The notes: generated from the sequence alone by a model not told the origin. 17,652 nt of DNA from Bacteroidaceae bacterium (GCA_021443285.1 JABUUG010000002.1:1-17652), one strand, 5' to 3'; counted from the first letter of the stretch, positions 7,000 through 16,000 are shown. Translations and numbers: made by a program.

Positions 7000-8899
7000 A
7001 CCTTAACATTTGGTCTGTATATGATTCGGTATAATCGACAGCAACATCAGCCACAGCTCCGTTTTCATCCATGACAAGCGACAGTCTCGGATTGATGAAT
7101 CCCTTGTATGGTGCGATATTCAGTTTCCTGTATCGTTCAAGTATCTCCTGATGAAGGTCTTTGTCAATCTTCACAGCATATTTCTCTATCAATTCCTTTG
7201 CAGCATCATAGTCGCCTTCGCTCTTTATGCGCTGTATTTCTGCAAGCTGGAAAGCAAATATCTGCCGAAGTCTGCCGAAGTCGTTTATACGCACAAAAGT
7301 CTTTGATTCACTACGATATTTCTCTATGACTGCATTTCCGCCGAGGTCGGCTGCCCATCGGGCTATCAAGGCACGGTTTCTCATGTGGTCTTCCTCAATG
7401 TCATCGCCGAGCTTTATCCGCACAAGCTGTGTCATCAGTCCGTTCAGTATGTATGTGTAATACATTGACTTGTGGGCTTCCATATCAGGCAGCAGACCGA
7501 GTTCCACCATTTTTTCGTCGGCACAGTAATACAGTCCGAACAGGTCGGCACGGGCTTCCTCTATCGTACTGAAATAGTTCTTCAGCGCATCCGTAGCCAC
7601 TCCGGGCATCAGCTGTCCACTGCCATGTCCGAGACATTCGTGCAGGTCGGTATGCAGCGAGTCGCAGTCGTCGGCATACCTGTCTATGAGGGATATCATA
7701 TCCTCATCACAGGTAAACTCCCTTTTCATCGGACTTCCCTTCGCCGCCTCGTTATATGCGGCTATGACATTGCTTATGCTTATGCTCTTGCTGCCATACT
7801 GTTCTCGAATCCAGTCTGCATTGGGAAGGTTTATGCCTATCGCGGTTGCGGGGTATTCATCGCCGCCAAGCATCGCAGCGCATATCACCCTTGCGGAAAC
7901 GCCCTTCACCACGGGTTTCTTGAAACGTCTGTCAACAGGAGAATTGTCTTCGAACCACTGCGCATTGTCTGCTATAAGGCGTGTCTTCATTGTCGCCTCG
8001 TGGTCAACATACTCGACAAGAGCCTCCCAAGTGCCCTTGTAGCCGAGCGGGTCGCCATATACCTCTATAAAACCATTTATGAAGTCGGTCTCCCCTTCCC
8101 TCTCGGTAACCCAAAGTTTGCAGTATTCATCAAAAGCCTCCAACGAACCCGTATGATAGTAATCAATAAGGATTTCTATCAGCCGCTTCTGCTTGTCGTT
8201 TTCGGCATACTCCTTTGCCAGATTCAGATAATCGCAAACCTGCGACAACTCCCGTGCATATCTCCCGCCATTGTCTATGCACCACACCTCTTCCTTTATC
8301 TCACCAGTCGGACTCTTCACAAGTGTAGAGTTGAGCCCGAATGAAGGCTTTTCACATTTATCTCCATTGCGGTGTTGAGTATAGACACGGGACATTTCGC
8401 CATAATACCCCTCCACTTCCTGCTGCGTAACATTCTCATAAAAACCGCAGGCAGAGGCTTTAATCAAATCTACGCCATCCTCTTTGCTGACACGTTTCCG
8501 CAGGATATCGGGATTGAATATCACATCTAACAATTCTGCGGAAGGTTTAGATGGTAAAGAGGGTATAACAGTCTCCAACCATTCCCTTGAGAATCCGGGG
8601 TCGAACTTCTCCATTCCATAGTGGTGGTGTATGCCGTTGCTGAACCACACCCTCTTCAGATACACCTCAAAAGCCTTGAAATCCTCACTGTCCCGGTCTC
8701 CCTTATAGGAAAGCCAGACATTCTCAAGCAGTCTTCTCACCGCAAGATTCACCTTGCAGTGCTGGTTGAAAGTAATGTCTCGCCCTGCTAATGCCGCTTT
8801 AGACAGATAGTATATGTACAGTTTCTGGCTGAGGGATAGTTTTTCAAAACCCTTCAGCCTGTATCTCAGCATCTCTATGTCGGCAAACTGTTCCTTCAT
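6980..8899 (-). CDS. Dipeptidyl peptidase III (M49 zinc metallopeptidase)
   Basis: Releases dipeptides from the N-terminus of short peptides. The M49 zinc site is clear: HECLGH at residues 420-425 (the hexapeptide hallmark HExxxH) and the downstream EEARAD at 447-452 supplying the third ligand. Cys in the hallmark is a known feature of the Bacteroides thetaiotaomicron enzyme. Length is 639 residues, somewhat shorter than that enzyme, and there is no signal peptide (MKEQFADIEMLRYRLKGF), so a cytoplasmic location is inferred. It starts 4 nt after the stop of the TPR gene and overlaps the AlkD-like gene by 20 nt. This close packing with the AlkD-like, Fur-like and purA genes suggests one operon, with no obvious metabolic link among them. 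Confidence 0.95.
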   Translation of the reverse strand: MKEQFADIEMLRYRLKGFEKLSLSQKLYIYYLSKAALAGRDITFNQHCKVNLAVRRLLENVWLSYKGDRDSEDFKAFEVYLKRVWFSNGIHHHYGMEKFDPGFSREWLETVIPSLPSKPSAELLDVIFNPDILRKRVSKEDGVDLIKASACGFYENVTQQEVEGYYGEMSRVYTQHRNGDKCEKPSFGLNSTLVKSPTGEIKEEVWCIDNGGRYARELSQVCDYLNLAKEYAENDKQKRLIEILIDYYHTGSLEAFDEYCKLWVTEREGETDFINGFIEVYGDPLGYKGTWEALVEYVDHEATMKTRLIADNAQWFEDNSPVDRRFKKPVVKGVSARVICAAMLGGDEYPATAIGINLPNADWIREQYGSKSISISNVIAAYNEAAKGSPMKREFTCDEDMISLIDRYADDCDSLHTDLHECLGHGSGQLMPGVATDALKNYFSTIEEARADLFGLYYCADEKMVELGLLPDMEAHKSMYYTYILNGLMTQLVRIKLGDDIEEDHMRNRALIARWAADLGGNAVIEKYRSESKTFVRINDFGRLRQIFAFQLAEIQRIKSEGDYDAAKELIEKYAVKIDKDLHQEILERYRKLNIAPYKGFINPRLSLVMDENGAVADVAVDYTESYTDQMLRYGRGDY

Positions 8900-8903
8900 A
8901 ATA

Positions 8904-10109
8904 TCATTTTCTCACTTTCTTTGCCTTCTCTACTTTCTTTACCTTCTTGCTCTGCCTCAGCACATCGCATATCTCGTCAAACTCCCTACCCATATTCAGG
9001 TTAAGATATATGTTGTACAGGGGCGACCCCCACTTGTCCTGACGGTTAGGCTCACGCATCCTGTATGTCTGGAAATAGGGCAAGGCCTTCTTGTAGTAGG
9101 ACAGCATCTTTTCCTTCTCCCCACTGTTTGAAACGGCCTTATCCTTCAGACCCTCAGCGAGATATACATTTGCAATGCCCCCAATGTAGAAGCAGTCCGC
9201 TATCGAGTCTGTCAGTGCAATGGCGGAGTCAGCGGCAGCAATGCAATCCTCAAACCTCTCCATGCCCAGCAAGATTGAAGCCTTCACATAGCGGAACAGC
9301 ACACGGTCGGGGCATTGTTTCAACGAATTGTCCGTCAGTGCCAGTCCCTCTGACATTCTTTGGTTAGACAGGTGGTATTTCAGCAGACGGGTGAAGAAGA
9401 ACTCCTCGCACGGATAGCTTTGCAAACCTGCCTCCAGAGTATGTATATACTCATCGTAAGAGCCTTCATTCCTCTGGTATATCTCAGCCAGATACTTCAA
9501 CGACAACTCATGACCACGCTCAAACGCAAGTGCCAGGTCCTTATACTTCACCGTCTTGTCAAAGTCTGAAAGTCTGTATCCACAGCACAAAGCTCTGAAC
9601 GCCGCTGTTTGCTTCCTCGTGTCAGGTTCATTGTAAACATTCACCCGCAGCCCTGTAGTCTCCCGGAGATAAGTGTCGAACAAATCCCAGGCTTCCGTAT
9701 AGTTCTCCTTTCTGAACATGAACGCACCGCCCGCAAACAGGTTTGACACATATTTCGTCAGGAAATTCGCATTCTTCTTTCTTTCTTCAGGGAACACACT
9801 GTCAGTCATTTCTGCATAGCGGTATGCCCTCATCAGCGTATTGAACATTGCTGCCGAATCGACCGTCTGTTTCAGGTACAGTTTCTCATTCATACCCTCA
9901 TACTGCACTCTGACAGCCTCATTCAGTATCCTGTATATTTTCACGTTATGCTTGTTCTCCTCTTTACTTAGCAGACCAAGCATACCTGTCTCCACCTTAT
10001 CAAGATTCTTTTTCGCTTTCAGCAGGTCTTTCGCCTCAGAAATCTCTTTCTTTTGTGCGGGAACAACCATTGCGACAAACAAAAAGAACAAAACCGTTAT
10101 AACTCTCAT
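8904..10109 (-). CDS. Secreted or periplasmic TPR-like protein with repeat-derived Lys-rich tail
   Basis: A 401-residue protein with a signal peptide (MRVITVLFFLFVAMVVPAQ, cleavage after residue 18 or 19) and an all-helical body. Helix pairs such as NYTEAWDLFDTYLRE, KYLAEIYQRNEGSYDEYIHTLEAGL and RFEDCIAAADSAIAL match tetratricopeptide repeats, so a scaffold or binding role is likely, but no specific function is visible. The last 14 residues (KKVKKVEKAKKVRK) come from four 9-bp units (8907-8949). Without them the protein would end at about VLRQS. It is followed after 4 nt by DPP III. The 131 nt upstream consist mostly of repeats. Confidence 0.82.
   Translation of the reverse strand: MRVITVLFFLFVAMVVPAQKKEISEAKDLLKAKKNLDKVETGMLGLLSKEENKHNVKIYRILNEAVRVQYEGMNEKLYLKQTVDSAAMFNTLMRAYRYAEMTDSVFPEERKKNANFLTKYVSNLFAGGAFMFRKENYTEAWDLFDTYLRETTGLRVNVYNEPDTRKQTAAFRALCCGYRLSDFDKTVKYKDLALAFERGHELSLKYLAEIYQRNEGSYDEYIHTLEAGLQSYPCEEFFFTRLLKYHLSNQRMSEGLALTDNSLKQCPDRVLFRYVKASILLGMERFEDCIAAADSAIALTDSIADCFYIGGIANVYLAEGLKDKAVSNSGEKEKMLSYYKKALPYFQTYRMREPNRQDKWGSPLYNIYLNLNMGREFDEICDVLRQSKKVKKVEKAKKVRK
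8907..8949 (-). repeat. 9-bp purine-rich repeat forming the TPR protein C-terminus
   Basis: On the minus strand, AAGAAGGTA, AAGAAAGTA, GAGAAGGCA and AAGAAAGTG units run to the stop codon and encode KKV KKV EKA KKV. The complementary pyrimidine version (TTACCTTCTTTACCTTC) occurs at 10164-10180, just beyond the other end of the same gene, and a relative lies in the GH43 signal peptide. Confidence 0.7.
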
Positions 10110-10244
10110 TTCACCTTCTTTTACCTTCTATACCCCCGTTCCTTGCGCGTCAGCGCAGGGTGTTTACCTTCTTTACCTTCATCTGCCCCCGCCTTGCGCG
10201 GCAGCAAACTATTCATTCTTCATTATTCACTCTTCGTTATTCAC
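10110..10244. repeat. Composite intergenic repeat: pyrimidine 9-mers, box-hairpin element, second box and heptad block
   Basis: The gap between the unknown gene and the TPR gene is almost wholly repeat. In plus-strand order: pyrimidine units (10111-10130), a full 28-bp element at 10133-10160 (box CCCCCG, TT, arm CCTTGCGC, loop GTCA, arm GCGCAGGG), 9-bp pyrimidine units (10164-10180), a second CCCCCG box at 10186-10191, and a heptad block at 10197-10244. That block has the 19-base core CGCGGCAGCAAACTATTCA then ATTCATT, CTTCATT, ATTCACT, CTTCGTT units. The stop codon of the upstream gene (10241-10243) lies in the last heptad. No promoter of Bacteroidetes type is evident in it. Confidence 0.8.
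10133..10160 (+). repeat. 28-bp box-hairpin element, copy 5 (intergenic)
   Basis: Box CCCCCG, TT, arm CCTTGCGC, loop GTCA, arm GCGCAGGG. All eight arm positions pair, one as G-T. This is the only copy outside a coding region and is oriented opposite to the flanking genes. Its arms match the GH43 copy rather than the TTCGGAGC type. Confidence 0.8.
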
Positions 10245-10834
10245 AGCCTTTCCTCCGGCTCTGTAGAAATATCATCGTGCATTATGTCGTTGCACACTTT
10301 TTCCAGCAACAGCATCTTGCCTTCCTCGCGCTTGGCATATTCGCACGACTGTTTCCATTCTCCGTCAGTTATATCTCTGTGTCCAACAGTTTTAAGGGCT
10401 TCCTTCACATTCAGTGTATAGGTTATTCTGTCATCGACCTTATATCCCTGTAACAGCAGTTCCCTTTTTTGTGCAAGGAACTCCTCCTCTGTTGCATACT
10501 CCACATCATATTTCACTGCACCCTTTATCTTTACCGAGAACCCCCTACCCTTACCGTTCAGCGTTGAGATGGCTGCTAACAGCCTCTCACGCAACGACTC
10601 GTCCAAAGCCTTGGCTGCCAACAATGCACGCTCCCTGTTCTGCACCTTACTACCCTCCGGAAGCTCACTTTTGTTCTCCCAATGGTTCAGCCCTATGTAG
10701 ATGCTGTAGAACACATCATCGTCTATTACAAACTGCGCCGCCGCATAGCCATCTGGCAGTATGTAGTACTTCGTTGGCTTCGGTCTGCTGTTCGACGGGG
10801 TTACAAGTTCCCTGATTTCCTTGAAGATGCTCAT
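10241..10834 (-). CDS. Protein of unknown function
   Basis: I do not recognise this 197-residue protein. It has no signal peptide or membrane segment. The first half (YYILPDGYAAAQFVIDDDVFYSIYIGLNHWE) looks like beta strands, the second (NRERALLAAKALDESLRERLLAAISTLNGKG, then REEGKMLLLEKVCNDIM) is helical and charged, suggesting a soluble cytoplasmic protein. I chose ATG at 10834 (MSIFKEIRELV); a TTG at 10855 would add seven residues (MINNYRP). It has a good promoter of its own about 40 nt upstream (10876-10905), and its stop codon falls in a heptad repeat block, so its last few codons (STEPEERL) may have been changed by that insertion. It is the first gene of the minus-strand run and is divergent from the CobW gene. 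Confidence 0.72.
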   Translation of the reverse strand: MSIFKEIRELVTPSNSRPKPTKYYILPDGYAAAQFVIDDDVFYSIYIGLNHWENKSELPEGSKVQNRERALLAAKALDESLRERLLAAISTLNGKGRGFSVKIKGAVKYDVEYATEEEFLAQKRELLLQGYKVDDRITYTLNVKEALKTVGHRDITDGEWKQSCEYAKREEGKMLLLEKVCNDIMHDDISTEPEERL

Positions 10835-10875
10835 GGGGCGATAGTTATTAATCAATAATATTCCGACAATCGGCG

Positions 10876-10905
10876 CAAAAATACATAATTATTCATGTCG
10901 AACAA
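10876..10905 (-). promoter_or_regulatory. Leftward Bacteroidetes-type promoter
   Basis: On the minus strand a TTG (10905-10903) is followed by 19 nt and TATTTTTG (10883-10876). This fits the Bacteroidetes primary-sigma consensus of a TTTG-like -33 box and TAnnTTTG at -7. Transcription would start near 10870, leaving a leader of about 35 nt before ATG 10834 of the unknown gene. Confidence 0.6.
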
Positions 10906-10960
10906 GTTTTCATCCACTAAATCAGCACTTTATTTCTTTTATGTCAGTTCACAAACACTA

Positions 10961-11005
10961 ATTATGCGCATATTTTGCGGTCTCAAAATAAATTTGTCGC
11001 ATAAT
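10961..11005. promoter_or_regulatory. Nested inverted repeats upstream of the CobW-family gene (candidate operator)
   Basis: Two perfect dyads share a centre region: an outer pair ATTATGCG (10961-10968) and CGCATAAT (10998-11005), and an inner pair TATTTTG (10971-10977) and CAAAATA (10984-10990) with a 6-nt spacer. TAAATTTG (10989-10996) inside it fits a rightward -7 box, although a matching -33 box is not evident. Its place 60 nt upstream of a COG0523 GTPase makes a metal-responsive operator plausible, but the arms do not match a Fur or Zur box I can name. Confidence 0.4.
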
Positions 11006-11064
11006 AAACGCATACAAACGCGCGCAAACGACTTCGTGTAAACAGTTCCACAGCAAATGAAATT

Positions 11065-12357
11065 ATGAATCAGACACCTATTCTTTTGATTACCGGCTAT
11101 CTGGGCAGCGGTAAGACAACACTCGTTAACAATATTCTCGCCAACAAACAGGGCATCAGGTTTGCTGTCATCGTCAATGACATCGGAGAAGTGAACATCG
11201 ACGCAAGCCTTATACAGAAGGGCGGCATCGTAAACCAAGACGACGAAAGCCTTGTAGCCCTCCAGAACGGATGCATCTGCTGTTCACTGAAAATGGATTT
11301 GGTAAAACAGATTAACGACATCATATCGCAGGAGCGTTTCGACTACATTGTCATAGAAGCCAGCGGAATATGCGAACCCGCACCCATCGCACAGACCATC
11401 TGCTCCATACCAATGCTGAATATGCAGGAACTCGCTGGCAAAGGCATCGCACCTGACGCTTCAACGCCAATGCCCAGACTCGACGCAATCGTTACCGTAG
11501 TTGATGTGCTGCGCATGGTTGATGAGTTCGACACAGCAAAGTCACTGCAGATGCCAGAACTGGATGAGGAAGACATTGAAAGACTTGTCATCGAGCAGAT
11601 AGAATTCTGTAACATAATACTCCTGAACAAGGTTTCCGAAGTTACGAAGGAACAGCTCGGACTCGTAAGGCAAATCATCAGAACCCTGCAGCCCAAGGCA
11701 CAAATCATAGAATGCGACTATACGGACATCGACCTTAACCGCATTCTATACACAGAGAAATTCAACTTCGAGGAGGTTGCCACTTCCGCCGCCTGGGTGC
11801 AGAAGATAGAGGAAGAAGCCCACGAAGAACACCATCACCACCATGAGGACGGACATGAACACCATGAGGAGCACCATCATGAACACCATCACCACGGGGA
11901 GGATGACCATTTGGACCACTCTCACTGCGACCACGAGCACGGCCACTGCTGCCATCATCACCACGACCATGACCATAACCACGGCGATGAATACGGGATA
12001 GGCACTTTTGTCTATTACCGCCGCCGTCCTTTCGACCTCCGCTCTTTTGAAGACTTTGTCATTGGCAAGATGCACGGAATAATCAGAACCAAGGGTGTCT
12101 GCTGGTTTAAGGACGACAACGACATGTCGTTCCTCTTTGAACAGGCAGGGTCACAGAAACAACTGAAGGAAGCCGGCCAATGGTTTGCGACCATGGAAGG
12201 CGAGGAACTCGAAATCATGATGGAACGCGAGCCGCAGCTTCGCAAGGACTGGGACGAGAAGGTCGGCGACCGTATGCAGAAGATTGTCTTCATCGGACAG
12301 CACCTCGATGCCGAGAGAATCGTAGCAGACCTTGACACCTGCCTTGTAACAATCTAA
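11065..12357 (+). CDS. CobW/COG0523 family GTPase with His-rich metal-binding insert
   Basis: Probable GTP-dependent metal chaperone (the family includes zinc and cobalt/nickel insertases) in the cytoplasm. The G domain shows Walker A GYLGSGKT (residues 11-18), NDIGEVNID (38-46), the family signature CICC (70-73) and an NK motif followed by VSEV instead of the usual NKxD. Residues 253-310 are extremely rich in His with Asp, Glu and three Cys (for example HEEHHHHHEDGHEHHEEH), a likely metal reservoir. The CobW C-terminal domain begins at about GIGTFVYYRRRPFDLRSFEDF and ends with KIVFIGQHLD and the final CLVTI. It is the first gene after the divergent region with the nested dyad. The metal cannot be told from sequence; zinc is the most common for this arrangement. 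Confidence 0.92.
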   Translation: MNQTPILLITGYLGSGKTTLVNNILANKQGIRFAVIVNDIGEVNIDASLIQKGGIVNQDDESLVALQNGCICCSLKMDLVKQINDIISQERFDYIVIEASGICEPAPIAQTICSIPMLNMQELAGKGIAPDASTPMPRLDAIVTVVDVLRMVDEFDTAKSLQMPELDEEDIERLVIEQIEFCNIILLNKVSEVTKEQLGLVRQIIRTLQPKAQIIECDYTDIDLNRILYTEKFNFEEVATSAAWVQKIEEEAHEEHHHHHEDGHEHHEEHHHEHHHHGEDDHLDHSHCDHEHGHCCHHHHDHDHNHGDEYGIGTFVYYRRRPFDLRSFEDFVIGKMHGIIRTKGVCWFKDDNDMSFLFEQAGSQKQLKEAGQWFATMEGEELEIMMEREPQLRKDWDEKVGDRMQKIVFIGQHLDAERIVADLDTCLVTI

Positions 12358-12378
12358 GCTATAAGGGTAAAAATAACC

Positions 12379-12996
12379 ATGAAGATTTTCGCAATAGGAA
12401 TGAACTACCTGCAGCACACTCTTGAGCTGCACGGCGAGGCATTCAAACCAAAAGAGCCTGTGATTTTTCTCAAGGCAGACTCTTCCATCCTGAAAGACAA
12501 CAAGCCTTTCTTCCTGCCCGACCATCTTGGAAGGATTGACTATGAGACAGAACTCATAGTGCGTATCAACCGCCTCGGCAAGAGCATCGCGCCACAGTTT
12601 GCACACAGATACTATGATGCAGTAAGCGTAGGCATAGACTTCACCGCACGCGACATGCAGGCAAGACTCCGTTCAGAGGGCAACCCATGGGACTTGTGTA
12701 AGGGATTCGACGGGGCAGCCTGCATCGGCGAATGGATTCCAAAGGAGAAGTTTCTTGACGTACAGCGCATACACTTCCACCTCGACATCAACGGTAAAAC
12801 CGTACAGGAAGGCTGCACAAGCGACATGCTCTACAAGGTCGATGAGATTATCAGCTACATCAGCCGCTTCTTCACCCTGAAAACAGGAGACATCCTCTAC
12901 ACAGGCACTCCTGCCGGAATAGGTCCGGTAAGCATCAACGACCATCTCGAAGCATATATCGAAGACCGCAAAGTGCTTGATTTCAACATAAAATAG
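12379..12996 (+). CDS. Fumarylacetoacetate hydrolase family protein
   Basis: A 205-residue enzyme of the FAH fold, similar to acylpyruvate hydrolases/oxaloacetate decarboxylases (FAHD1-like) and to HpcE-type isomerases. The metal-binding acids are visible: Glu56 and Glu58 in DYETEL and Asp87 in GIDFTARD, with the substrate-binding KGFDGAACIG (Lys108, Asp111) and the closing GDILYTGTPAGIGPV. It cleaves or decarboxylates a small diketo acid; the precise substrate is not readable. It starts 21 nt after the CobW gene and is followed by porU after 64 nt, on the same strand. Confidence 0.9.
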   Translation: MKIFAIGMNYLQHTLELHGEAFKPKEPVIFLKADSSILKDNKPFFLPDHLGRIDYETELIVRINRLGKSIAPQFAHRYYDAVSVGIDFTARDMQARLRSEGNPWDLCKGFDGAACIGEWIPKEKFLDVQRIHFHLDINGKTVQEGCTSDMLYKVDEIISYISRFFTLKTGDILYTGTPAGIGPVSINDHLEAYIEDRKVLDFNIK

Positions 12997-13060
12997 CCGA
13001 TTACCTTTACATTTGCCCAATCCAGAAATGCCTGAATTATTTAACCATAGAAATACGAGA

Positions 13061-16000
13061 ATGTTTCGCGGCAGCAAACTATTCACTGTTCGCTATCCAC
13101 TATTCGTTATTCTTCTGCTCTCCAGCCTCAATGCCAAAGCGGAAGACCATGTCGTGTGGCAGCAGTTCTTCAACCTCACTCCCTCTGAACTGCGCATAGA
13201 CTCAGTGCTTCCATTGTTCAAGCACTCACTCCCGCTGCAAGGCAGCTACGAGGACTCCGTCTATTCCATCAAAATCGTCTACCCTGAATGTGTGGAGATA
13301 AAGGACAAGGAGAGGGACATCTGCAAGCAAGAGCACGACAAGCATCTGGTATTCGGCACGGAAGACATAGAGTTCATACCGCGCAAGGCAGGCTTCAAAC
13401 TAATACAAGGGCTGGAGCAGAGCATTGTCGTAGAGCGGAAGAAAGCACGTCTGGAGATCGTTTTCTCTCCAATTGTTTACAGCAGGAAGACCTTCAGCAA
13501 GATGAACAGTTTTATGCTTCGGGTAACATCGAAGGCAAAGACAAAAAGAACAGCAGCCCGAACCGGCAGCAGGGCGCAGGCTGACAGCACATCCATATAC
13601 GCCGCATCGTCCGTACTTTCTGGCGGAAAATGGGCAAAGATATACATTTCAGAGACAGGAATCACCGAGCTTCCGCAGGCAGTAGTCAAGGAGGCTGGTT
13701 TCTCAAACCTCGAAAAAGTCAAAGTTTACGGATATGGCGGACATCTGCAAAACGAGCAGATACTCAAGTCCGAACTCCGCGAACTCGACGACCTCAGGGA
13801 GATTCCCACCACATACACCGACGGACGTCTTTTCTTCTACGGCAAAGCCACAGTGAGCTTTACCGACAAAGACTCCGAACAGGGCACTTCCACCCTTCCC
13901 AAACGCATACGCAACAACTACTCTGAATACGGTTACTATTTCATTACTGAGGACGGGGAAGCACCGCAGCACATCGACAAAGACGCATTCATCGCAAAAT
14001 ACTATCCGCAGAACAACGACTACCACGTCCTACATGAGGTGGACAATTATGCATGGTTTCACGGCGGTCGAAACCTATATGAAGACACCCCGATAGAGAC
14101 CGGAAGCTCAAAGACATACACAATACCGCTGACCGCCTTCCCCAAAGGCACCAACTTTGCGGCAAGCATAAACGTTTCCGCGGGCAGCAGCTCCACATTC
14201 ACCGTTACCTGCAACGGACAGAAGAGCGGCGTCAGGACTGTTTCTTTGGGGAACTACGATGTAGGCAGTTCCAGCCTTTACACCACAAACCTTACAGGCG
14301 ACAGCGCAATAATAACCATTGAAGCCGTTTCGGGCGGACCGCTGCGCCTTGATTACATAGACATTTTCAGCCTTGACAATCCGAAGAACCTGCCTTCATT
14401 CACCTCGCAGGATATTCCCAAGGCAAAGTTTGCCGGCAAAGTCAGCAACCAGAATCTCCATGCTGATGCGGGCTACCACATGGTCATAATAATACCCACA
14501 TCCGGCAAACTCCTTGCACAAGCAGAACGGCTCAAGGCATTCCATGAGACTAACGATAACATGAAAGTCAAGGTTGTTACCGCCGACAAGCTCTTCAACG
14601 AGTTCTCAAGCGGCACACCTGACGCCAACGCCTACCGCCGGTACATGAAGATGCTCTACGACAGGGCAACCACCGAAGCGGACATGCCCCGCCACCTTCT
14701 GCTTTTCGGCAACGGTTCCTTCGACAACCGTATGCTCTCACCGTCATGGATAAAGATTAACCCCGACGACTATCTGCTCTGCTACGAGGGAGAGAACTCC
14801 TTCAGCAAGACAAGCAGTGTAGTGAACGACGGTTTCTTCTGCCTCCTCGACGAAGGAGAGGGCATAAAGCAGACAACATCCGACAAGGAGGACATCGCCA
14901 TCGGCAGACTTCCCGCAAACACTCCCGAAGAGGCTGAAATCATGGTGTCAAAGATTATAAGTTATGCCGAAAACAAGAATGCCGGCAAGTGGCAAAGCAA
15001 AGTGGTCTGCATCGGAGACGACGGCGACAAGAACATCCACATGAAGCATGCTGATGACGTTGCCATAGAGGTAGAGAGACTGGCACCAGCCATGATTGTA
15101 AAGAAGGTCATGATTGACGCCTATAAGCGCGAGTCTTCCGCTACAGGAAACACATATCCAGATGCCACGAAAGACGTCAAAGCACAAATAAACGACGGAG
15201 CACTCATATTCAACTACAGCGGACACGGCGCCCCGACACAGATGGCGCATGAGAACCTGATACAGGCCAACGACTTTTCTTCCGCCACAAACAGGAACCT
15301 GCCCCTCTGGTTTGCAGCAGCCTGCGACATAACACCCTACGACCGCGGCGTAACACACTTCGGTAACTCCGCACTCCTCAATCCCAATGGCGGCGCAATA
15401 GCCTTCTATTCCTCCGCACGCGAAGTGTTCCCCGCACAAAACAAGGCCATAAACCTCGCCTTCATCAAAGCAATCTTCACACCCGTCAAGGGGGAGTATG
15501 TCTCCATCGGAGAGGCACAGCGCATAGCAAAGAACAACCTCATCACCGGTGGCGCCACACAAGACCGAGACCTTTCCGAAAACAAGCTCCAATACTCACT
15601 CATGGGAGATCCCGCCCTCAAACTGAACATCCCGACACAGGAAGTCATCATTGACTCCATCAACGGAAAGAGCATCACCGACGAAGCCGACATCATACAG
15701 CTTAAGGCGGCAAGCATCGCAACCATCAAAGGGCATATCCAAACCACCACTCAGCCCAGCGGTCGCACCGCCACCGCCTCCGAAGCGTCAGCTTCCGATA
15801 CCGACTATACCTTCAACGGCACCGTTAACCTAACCATGCGCGATGCTGAACAGCAAATCGTCTGCCGACTGAACGACCCATCCGCAGCCGACGACCCCTT
15901 CACATTCTACGACCGTCCGACAAACATCTACAATGGCTCGACCTACATAAAGAACGGTGAGTTCACCATAACTTTCGCTGTGCCAAAAGACATAGACTAC

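Noticed and set aside
10197..10244. Heptad block as a small CRISPR array
   Set aside because: Units are 7 bp with no spacers and are partly coding elsewhere; there is no cas gene in the window.
11746..12075. Hydrophobic 109-codon frame opposite the His-rich part of the CobW gene
   Set aside because: The run of Val and Met is simply the antisense of His/Asp codons (CAC, GAC, CAT); the sense strand has a complete known family.
13013..13060. Extending PorU to the TTG at 13013
   Set aside because: It would add 16 charged and polar residues before the signal peptide; ATG 13061 gives a normal signal peptide. It cannot be excluded fully.
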